From NCBI GenBank assembly GCA_018715825.1, contig DVKU01000085.1, positions 1-5,009 of the forward strand: 5,009 nucleotides of DNA, read 5' to 3'. Both the position numbers and the translations under genes were made by a program. The first letter of the stretch is position 1. Each line of letters opens with the position of its first letter. Below are positions 1 through 5,009 of the stretch, piece by piece. The notes beneath the pieces were generated by a model, which had not been told where the DNA came from, did no database searches, and saw only the letters and a list, made by a program, of their open reading frames with translations. Source of the stretch: Candidatus Avacholeplasma faecigallinarum (lineage in GTDB: Bacteria > Bacillota_I > Bacilli_A > Acholeplasmatales > Anaeroplasmataceae).

Positions 1-1
1 T

Positions 2-3000
2 AAGTCTAAAAAGGAACTTAAGGAAGAAAAAAAGAAGGCTAGGCAAGAAGCTAAGCTATTAGAAAAAAATAAAAAGAAGCAAGCTAAATTGATGAAGAAA
101 AATAATGATAAGTTTTTGCGTTATGATACTAATAAGGATACTGGCTTAACTAAAGATATTGTAGAAAAAAGAATTTTAGAAAATTTAGTAAATAATACTA
201 AGGTTAAAAATAGTAAGTCAATTCCTAAAATTATTTTTACTAATTTATTTACCTTTTTTAATATTTTAATATTTATTATAGCTGGTATATTAATATCAGT
301 AAATGCCTATACGGATTTGGTATTTTTGGGTATCGTTACCTGTAATATAGTAATAGGAAGTATCCAAGAAATTAGGGCTAAAAAAATGATATCTCAACTA
401 TCTTTAATGTCCGCTCCAACTGCTATCGTTCGTCGTGATGGTGTTAACCAAGAGATTTTCGTCAATGAGGTTGTTTTAGATGATTTATTGCTTTTAGAAA
501 GTGGTAAGCAAATTTGTGCTGACTCTATTGTAGTCGATGGTCAAGTTGAGGTTAATGAATCATTATTAACCGGTGAAAGTGATGCTATTTCTAAAAAGCC
601 AGGCGATACTTTGTATTCCGGATCATTTGTTGTTTCAGGTAAGTGTGCTGCTAGAGTTGATAAGATTGGTAAGGATAATTATATTGAACAGTTAACATCA
701 CAAGCTAAAAAATATAAAAAGCCAAGATCTGATTTGTTAAAATCATTAAACTGGATAATTTACTTTATGGCTGTTATAATTATAATTATTGGTGGATTAT
801 TATTTTATATAATGTATTTTGTCAATGGTCATGATTATGTATTTTCTATTCGAAAAACGGCAGGTGCTATGATAGGAATGATTCCATCGGGACTTATCTT
901 GATGACCTCAATAGCCCTAGCTGTAGGTGTTATTAAGCTTGGTCAGCGGAATGTTTTGGTCCAAGAATTATATTGTATTGAAATGCTAGCCCGTGTCAAT
1001 TGTATTTGTCTTGATAAAACGGGTACAATAACTGACGGTACTATGAGTGTTAAAAATGTTATAGATTACAATACTATTCAAGGTCTTGCCACCAAAAATA
1101 TAATTTCTGCTATGCTAAATGCCCTTCAAGATAATAATTTAACTTCTGTGGCTTTGAAAGAAAAATTTGGTTTAGGAAAAAGAATTAAGCATGTGGCAGC
1201 TATACCATTTAGTTCTCAAAGAAAGTATCAAGCTGTTACATTTGACAAGTATGGAACCTTTATTTTAGGAGCTCCAGAATTTGTTTTAAAAGAAAAATAT
1301 AATTTAATTAAAAATGATGTTAATAAGTATGCTGCTTTAGGATATCGTGTTTTATGCTTAGCTCATCGTGATGGCATAATAAAGGATGGAAATTTACCAT
1401 CAACACCTATTGAGGTTGTTTCAATGATTTTAATTGAGGATAACATTCGTCCTGATGCGATAAATACCATTCGTTATTTTAAAGAATCTGGTGTTTCTGT
1501 AAGAGTTATTTCCGGTGATAATCCTTTAACCGTATCTAAGATTTCTCAAAGAGCTGGAATTGATAGGGCAGAAGAATATGTATCTTTAGATGGAATGTCT
1601 GATTCTGAGGTTAAAAAGGCAGCTTTAAGGTATACTGTATTTGGTCGTGTATCACCAGGTCAAAAAAAGTTGTTAATTGAAACCTTAAAGGAAAATGGTT
1701 TGACTGTTGCCATGACAGGTGATGGTGTCAATGATATTTTAGCCTTGAAGGAGGCTGATTGTTCAATTGCAGTTGCTTCAGGAAGTGAGGCAGCTCGTAA
1801 TGTAAGCCATTTAGTTTTATTAGATTCAAATTTTGATTCTATGCCTAAGGTAGTATCTGAGGGTAGAAGGGTTATTAATAATGTTACATCAGTAGCTTCT
1901 TTATTCTTAACTAAAACTATATTCTCACTATTCTTAGCTATTCAAGCATTACAAACAGGTAGCTATCCAATTTCAACAAACCAATTAATTTTAATTGATA
2001 CGCTAGCTATAGGATTGCCTTCTTTAGTTTTAGTAATGGAGCCGAATAATAATACCTTTGAAGGTAAGTTTTTGGCCAACGTTATTAAAAAAGCCCTCCC
2101 AGGAGCTATTGTTATACTCATAATTTCCATAATTGTAGTCTTCTTATCTAATTCATTGTATCTAGATTCTACAAGTCTTTCTACAATTACGGTTATTGCG
2201 GCAACCCATACCTGCTTAATGGTTTTATTCAAAACCTGTAAGCCATTTAATACCTTAAGAAAATTTTTATGTGGAGTTTGTTATACATTATTTTTATTCT
2301 TCATTTTCTTAATGCCTCAGTTTTTGGAATTTAGGCCTTTAGCTCAATTTTCAGAGTATTATTCAGATACTTTGACTACAAAGGTTATATCTTCATATCC
2401 AAAAATTGATATAAGTAAGGAAGGCTATTACGTTATAGATGGTATCGTTACAACCTACCAAGGTAGCTCTAGTAAAAATGATACTATTACCGCTATTCAA
2501 GATGTTCAATCATCTAAATATTATTATCAGGTTGGTGGAACTAAAATTGATGTAGAGGTTGTTATTCCAAATATTACCTATAGTGATGTTGGAAATATTT
2601 ATTTAGGTGGCTATAAGGTTGATAATTTCACATATAATGAGGTTGTTTCTTATTCTGAGGATTCATTAGCATCTAGAACAATTAATTTAGCTATAACTAC
2701 TGATGGAGTTGTTTGTTATTCTAATGAAGAAACAAAAAAACTAGAGCCTTTATTAATTACTTTGCCAAAAAATAAAAATAATAGTTATTATAATCATTCA
2801 ATAAATTATGGTATGGCTAAGGATACTCAGGTTGAGTATAAGGTAATGCCAACTATAGAGTATAAAAATGGTGAATTATTTATAAATGGTAAGAATAGTG
2901 AGCAGATTTATGTAGATGGTTCGTATGAACAATTTGTTTATCGTATGCCACATACTATTTCATCATTAAATGATGTTAAGTTTTCCATTGTTTTAAATGA

Positions 3001-3871
3001 AACTACTCATAATTATGAGCTATTAATGGATGGTAGTCCTATAATTAAAATTATGAGTAATGATAATTCAGTTTCTATGCCATATGTCATTGATCTTCCT
3101 ACCTTGACTACTAATGGAATTGCTTATGTAAATAATAAAGAGGATACTACCAATTCAGGTTCTTTATATATTGGAGCAGTTGATTCCGAGTTTAATATCT
3201 TTGAAATATATGGTGATGAAGATGTTAATGCTGAAGCTAAAGAATTAACTTATACTATTTATGATTCTCAAAATAAGGAAATCAAATATATTAGGAATGC
3301 CAAGGAATCATATTATACATACGATAATAATAAGGTAGATGAGTATGTCTTTAAAAATATAGTTAGAGGCTTTACTTTATATCATAATTCTAATGGTACA
3401 ATATATGTTAATAATGGTTCAAATAAGCTTACCGTTGTTCCTGATACAGCTAATTATCGTTTGGTTAGTGGGTCAAAATATTTCCCTAATAAAAATACAT
3501 TTAATGAAACTAGATTAGGAGTATCAATTGCTGAATCATCTATTTGTCCTGATATTGATACTACTGAAAGTGGAAAATATATTATAAATGGTTATTATAC
3601 AGAATATGATTCAACAGGAGAAGAGTTAAATCCTAGAATCGATGATAATAATTGCCTAATTTTAGGTGGAGTAGTAACTGACTATAAAATAGCTTCATCT
3701 GATATTATTACTCAAAAGGGTGGTATTGTTAAGGAATTAAGTACTTCAAGTAAAGTATTCTTATTGATGCTATGTTTAATTTCAGCACCATTAATGAAAA
3801 TACTACAAGGTGTAGTTCCTTGGATAGTTAAGCAAGGAAAGCTTATTCAAAAATTACTATCTAAATTTTAA
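2..3871 (+). CDS. CtpE/MgtA-like cation-translocating P-type ATPase with giant M9-M10 extracytoplasmic insertion (5' partial)
   Basis: Membrane ATPase that should couple ATP hydrolysis to cation transport; the cation cannot be read from sequence, though Ca2+ or Mg2+ is plausible because CtpE relatives are linked to Ca2+. Residues are counted from the TTG at 89. Seen: M1-M2 (50-97), actuator domain with LTGES (160-164), M3-M4 (222-281) with IPSGL (265-269), phosphorylated Asp309 in DKTGT, a short nucleotide domain with LGAPE (393-397), SGDN (475-478), K526, TGDGVND (543-549), and M5-M9 (about 600-746). A block of about 465 residues follows, then M10 (1223-1243) and a basic tail. The frame has no stop back to base 2. 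Upstream codons encode a Lys/Glu-rich helix, and neither TTG 89 nor ATG 92 has a convincing ribosome site, so the true start probably lies left of the window. If not, the protein starts at 89 or 92. The family call is firm; the substrate is unknown. Confidence 0.93.
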   Translation, partial: KSKKELKEEKKKARQEAKLLEKNKKKQAKLMKKNNDKFLRYDTNKDTGLTKDIVEKRILENLVNNTKVKNSKSIPKIIFTNLFTFFNILIFIIAGILISVNAYTDLVFLGIVTCNIVIGSIQEIRAKKMISQLSLMSAPTAIVRRDGVNQEIFVNEVVLDDLLLLESGKQICADSIVVDGQVEVNESLLTGESDAISKKPGDTLYSGSFVVSGKCAARVDKIGKDNYIEQLTSQAKKYKKPRSDLLKSLNWIIYFMAVIIIIIGGLLFYIMYFVNGHDYVFSIRKTAGAMIGMIPSGLILMTSIALAVGVIKLGQRNVLVQELYCIEMLARVNCICLDKTGTITDGTMSVKNVIDYNTIQGLATKNIISAMLNALQDNNLTSVALKEKFGLGKRIKHVAAIPFSSQRKYQAVTFDKYGTFILGAPEFVLKEKYNLIKNDVNKYAALGYRVLCLAHRDGIIKDGNLPSTPIEVVSMILIEDNIRPDAINTIRYFKESGVSVRVISGDNPLTVSKISQRAGIDRAEEYVSLDGMSDSEVKKAALRYTVFGRVSPGQKKLLIETLKENGLTVAMTGDGVNDILALKEADCSIAVASGSEAARNVSHLVLLDSNFDSMPKVVSEGRRVINNVTSVASLFLTKTIFSLFLAIQALQTGSYPISTNQLILIDTLAIGLPSLVLVMEPNNNTFEGKFLANVIKKALPGAIVILIISIIVVFLSNSLYLDSTSLSTITVIAATHTCLMVLFKTCKPFNTLRKFLCGVCYTLFLFFIFLMPQFLEFRPLAQFSEYYSDTLTTKVISSYPKIDISKEGYYVIDGIVTTYQGSSSKNDTITAIQDVQSSKYYYQVGGTKIDVEVVIPNITYSDVGNIYLGGYKVDNFTYNEVVSYSEDSLASRTINLAITTDGVVCYSNEETKKLEPLLITLPKNKNNSYYNHSINYGMAKDTQVEYKVMPTIEYKNGELFINGKNSEQIYVDGSYEQFVYRMPHTISSLNDVKFSIVLNETTHNYELLMDGSPIIKIMSNDNSVSMPYVIDLPTLTTNGIAYVNNKEDTTNSGSLYIGAVDSEFNIFEIYGDEDVNAEAKELTYTIYDSQNKEIKYIRNAKESYYTYDNNKVDEYVFKNIVRGFTLYHNSNGTIYVNNGSNKLTVVPDTANYRLVSGSKYFPNKNTFNETRLGVSIAESSICPDIDTTESGKYIINGYYTEYDSTGEELNPRIDDNNCLILGGVVTDYKIASSDIITQKGGIVKELSTSSKVFLLMLCLISAPLMKILQGVVPWIVKQGKLIQKLLSKF
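2405..2458 (+). repeat. Protein-level repeat, copy A (first in the ATPase insertion)
   Basis: Residues 773-790 (IDISKEGYYVIDGIVTTY) align without gaps to residues 1156-1173 near the other end of the insertion, with 8 of 18 identical positions (I, D, G, Y, I, G, T, Y) and several conservative changes. It begins about 27 residues after M9. It probably marks one edge of a repeated beta-rich unit; this is inferred by eye only. Confidence 0.5.
3554..3607 (+). repeat. Protein-level repeat, copy B (last in the ATPase insertion)
   Basis: Residues 1156-1173 (IDTTESGKYIINGYYTEY) are the partner of the copy at residues 773-790. Copy B is followed 20 residues later by a CLILGG stretch resembling the IYLGG stretch downstream of copy A, but the spacing differs (about 37 residues here against 67 there). 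So the repeat is diverged or one copy has lost a segment. Confidence 0.5.
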
Positions 3872-3877
3872 TAAATC

Positions 3878-3920
3878 GTTCCATAGAACTTTTCTATGGA
3901 ACTTTTTATTTTATTTTATT
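3878..3920 (+). terminator. Rho-independent terminator after the P-type ATPase
   Basis: Six bases after the ATPase stop codon, GTTCCATAGAA (3878-3888) and TTCTATGGAAC (3892-3902) form a perfect 11-bp stem with a CTT loop. It is followed directly by TTTTT and further T-rich sequence to about 3920. The geometry is that of a classic intrinsic terminator for + strand transcripts. It should separate ATPase transcription from the downstream methyltransferase unit. Confidence 0.92.
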
Positions 3921-3962
3921 ATAAATTGAAACTATTAAAGTGGATAATTTTCTCTATTTTTT

Positions 3963-3995
3963 ACTAGTTTAATATTATTATATTAATAAGCTAGT
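3963..3995. repeat. Imperfect AT-rich inverted repeat in the intergenic region
   Basis: ACTAG (3963-3967) and CTAGT (3991-3995) are inverted arms. The interior can extend the pairing through a TTAATAT segment if one mismatch and a 3-base bulge are allowed. It lies about 45-75 bases upstream of the predicted methyltransferase promoter, where a regulator could bind, but pairing of this quality is common by chance in such AT-rich DNA. Confidence 0.25.
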
Positions 3996-4018
3996 TTAGG
4001 CATTTTAGTATTTTTTAT

Positions 4019-4046
4019 TTGTTTTATAGATAATATGTGTTATAAT
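4019..4046 (+). promoter_or_regulatory. Extended -10 sigma-A-type promoter for rlmB and the downstream sigma gene
   Basis: A perfect TATAAT (4041-4046) is preceded by TG in the extended -10 position (TGTTATAAT, 4038-4046). A weak -35 candidate, TTGTTT (4019-4024), is 16 bases upstream; extended -10 promoters tolerate weak -35 elements. Transcription would begin near 4052-4054, giving a leader of only about 20 bases before ATG 4072 and leaving no room for a riboswitch or attenuator. Confidence 0.7.
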
Positions 4047-4061
4047 TAGTAGGAAGTATAC

Positions 4062-4067
4062 GGTGAT
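4062..4067 (+). promoter_or_regulatory. Ribosome binding site that favours ATG 4072 as rlmB start
   Basis: GGTGAT matches the 3' half of the canonical Shine-Dalgarno GGAGGTGAT. Its core G at 4063 is 8 bases before ATG 4072, an ideal distance. A rival AGGAAG (4051-4056) would serve GTG 4063, but the predicted transcription start falls at or within it, so it may not be fully present in the mRNA. Confidence 0.55.
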
Positions 4068-4071
4068 TATA

Positions 4072-4782
4072 ATGATTAAAATTTACGGAAAAAATTGTAT
4101 AAATGAAGCAATTAGAGCTAACAATGAAATTCAAGTTGTATATTTATTAAATGACAACAAGAAAAAGGATATGAACTTTATAAATATGCTTAATGATAAA
4201 AAAATAAAATATGAGCATATTAATAAAGAAAAAATGGACAAGATTTTCCCTAGTGGTCATCAAGGTTATGGTGCTTATCGCAATGATTATAAATTATATA
4301 GCGATGATGACTTAGACCAAATTGTAACAAAGGCTAGTAGAATTTTAATTTTAGATGGTATTATGGATCCTCATAATTTAGGTGCTATTCTTAGAAGTGT
4401 TGATGCCTTTGGAGTTGATTTAGTTATATTACCTAAAAATAGAAGTTGCTACATCACTGAGACTGTAGCTCATGTTTCTACTGGTGCCATTGAGTATTGT
4501 AAAATTATGTATGTTAATAGTTTATCAACCATTACTTCAAGGCTTAAGGAGTTTGGCTTTTGGATTTGTGGTACTGATGCAAAGGGAAATATAAAAGCTT
4601 GTGACATTGATAAAAGTCTAAAATTGGCTGTTATTATAGGTTCTGAGGGATTTGGAATGAGTAAAACCCTTTTGAAGGCTAGTGATTATTTAATTACAAT
4701 TCCTATGATCGGTCATGTTAATAGCTTAAATGCTTCTGTTAGCTGTGCTATTGTGCTTCATGATTTAATGAAAACAGATTAA
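4072..4782 (+). CDS. rlmB: RlmB-type 23S rRNA (guanosine-2'-O-)-methyltransferase, SpoU/TrmH family
   Basis: Probable SAM-dependent methyltransferase that 2'-O-methylates a guanosine of 23S rRNA (Gm2251 in E. coli RlmB), acting in the cytoplasm during ribosome assembly. The protein has 236 residues, normal for RlmB. The N-terminal IYGKN (4-8) and HQGYGAY (63-69) mark the substrate-binding subdomain. The three SpoU knot motifs are complete: DGIMDPHNLGAILR (95-108, with the conserved N102 and R108), IIGSEGFGMS (188-197), and IPMIGHVNSLNASVS (210-224, with N217 and the SLNxS signature). ATG 4072 is preferred over GTG 4063 because of the GGTGAT site, the promoter position, and the usual RlmB N-terminus; GTG would add three residues. 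It is first in a probable operon with the abutting sigma factor. SpoU membership is certain. The exact target nucleotide is inferred, and another tRNA or rRNA site is possible. Confidence 0.93.
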   Translation: MIKIYGKNCINEAIRANNEIQVVYLLNDNKKKDMNFINMLNDKKIKYEHINKEKMDKIFPSGHQGYGAYRNDYKLYSDDDLDQIVTKASRILILDGIMDPHNLGAILRSVDAFGVDLVILPKNRSCYITETVAHVSTGAIEYCKIMYVNSLSTITSRLKEFGFWICGTDAKGNIKACDIDKSLKLAVIIGSEGFGMSKTLLKASDYLITIPMIGHVNSLNASVSCAIVLHDLMKTD

Positions 4783-5009
4783 ATGTATATTAATTACAAT
4801 GATTATGAACTAATTTATTTAATTAATGATGGTAGTGAAAAGGCCTTAAAGGTTTTGTTTGAAAAATATTCTATTTATATAAAAAAGATAATATATAAAT
4901 ATTGTTATAACAACAATAAGGATGATTTATATCAAGAGGGTTTAATGATATTAAATAGCTGTATTAGATTATATAATCCGATTTATTTAAATTCATTTTT
5001 CTCCTATTT
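4783..5009 (+). CDS. sigH: Sigma-70-family RNA polymerase sigma factor, SigH-like (3' partial)
   Basis: This ATG-initiated frame stays open to the window end (75 complete codons). It begins on the base after the rlmB stop codon and in the same frame. The start DYELIYLINDGSEKAL (7-22), then LFEKY (25-29), DDLYQEG (47-53), and LYNP...SFFSY (63-75) follow the pattern of sigma region 2. That region binds core RNA polymerase and recognises the -10 element. SigH of B. subtilis is about 218 residues, so about a third is visible; region 4 would lie outside. In Bacillus, sigH lies just downstream of yacO (rlmB) and yacP, which supports the SigH assignment over an ordinary ECF factor. There is no clear ribosome site before the ATG, so translation is probably coupled to rlmB. 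The sigma-family call is strong; the SigH call is moderate. Its regulon (sporulation, competence or other) cannot be told. Confidence 0.82.
   Translation, partial: MYINYNDYELIYLINDGSEKALKVLFEKYSIYIKKIIYKYCYNNNKDDLYQEGLMILNSCIRLYNPIYLNSFFSY

Larger units (their letters stand above)
2336..3739 (+). other. Extracytoplasmic insertion domain between M9 and M10 of the P-type ATPase
   Basis: This segment encodes residues about 750-1217 of the ATPase (counted from TTG 89). It lies between the ninth helix (about 726-746, preceded by the basic KPFNTLRK stretch) and the tenth (about 1223-1243, followed by a Lys-rich tail). By P2-ATPase topology and the positive-inside pattern, the loop faces the cell exterior. 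It is polar, rich in Asn, Tyr, Ser, Asp and Thr, with alternating hydrophobic residues typical of beta-strands, and it has no long hydrophobic segment. Three cysteines (876, 1153, 1189) and several short repeated motifs are visible. Codon use and base composition match the rest of the gene, so recent acquisition is not apparent. I recognise no named domain. Relatives normally have only a short loop here, as far as I know. Confidence 0.8.

Noticed and set aside
3..62. Short basic frame ending in TAG that could be the tail of an upstream gene
   Set aside because: It overlaps the ATPase frame, which is open here and shows a coherent Lys/Glu-rich helix pattern with codon use like the downstream gene. 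The competing frame shows no such pattern.
1963..2232. 89-codon reading frame on the - strand
   Set aside because: It lies wholly inside the M6-M8 helix-coding part of the ATPase. The protein is a shadow of that hydrophobic sequence with no recognisable motif, and it sits antisense in an otherwise + strand region.
89..3871. Use of a Mycoplasma-type code (UGA as Trp)
   Set aside because: Trp is written TGG in the ATPase and methyltransferase, no in-frame TGA interrupts conserved sequence, and the genes read through fully in the standard code.
3926..3948. TTGAAA ... GATAAT as a second promoter in the intergenic region
   Set aside because: The spacer is only 11 bases, far below the 16-18 needed, and no better -10 lies at the correct distance.
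3872..4071. Riboswitch, T-box or small RNA in the 200-base gap
   Set aside because: Apart from the terminator and the weak inverted repeat, the stretch is featureless AT-rich DNA, and the predicted promoter leaves only about 20 bases of leader.
4063..4782. GTG at 4063 as the methyltransferase start
   Set aside because: It remains possible, but the AGGAAG that would serve it overlaps the predicted transcription start, while ATG 4072 has a well-spaced GGTGAT and fits the usual RlmB N-terminus.

Overview
The window is AT-rich, low-GC bacterial DNA (A/T-dominated third codon positions, every visible stop is TAA, Trp encoded by TGG, no sign of UGA recoding). It looks like a chromosomal segment of a Bacillota lineage near Erysipelotrichia, Mollicutes-like Bacilli or uncultured gut Bacilli. 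That placement rests on base composition, the type of P-type ATPase, and an rlmB-sigma factor pair that recalls the yacO-yacP-sigH neighbourhood of Bacillus. No mobile element, CRISPR array, tRNA or rRNA is visible. All genes read on the + strand.

Region 1 (2-3871) is one very long P-type ATPase gene, open at the left window edge. The catalytic core (actuator, phosphorylation and nucleotide domains plus ten predicted membrane helices) is of the CtpE/MgtA-like type found in Bacillota and Actinobacteria. The protein is about 1,290 residues or more, where I expect roughly 780-900. The excess is mostly a block of about 465 residues between the last two membrane helices, predicted to lie outside the cell. 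It contains short internal repeats and matches no family I can name. The N-terminus carries a strongly charged Lys/Glu-rich stretch that continues past the window edge.

Region 2 (3872-4071) is a 200-base intergenic stretch. It holds a strong intrinsic terminator just after the ATPase, an imperfect AT-rich inverted repeat, and an extended -10 promoter just before the next gene. The ATPase and the downstream genes are therefore probably separate transcription units.

Region 3 (4072-5009) holds an RlmB-type SpoU/TrmH 23S rRNA ribose methyltransferase. Its stop codon is followed, with no gap and in the same frame, by the ATG of a sigma-70-family factor (probably SigH-like) that runs off the right edge. 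The layout suggests a short operon with translational coupling of the sigma factor to the methyltransferase. The yacP/rae1 gene that usually sits between them in Bacillus is absent.
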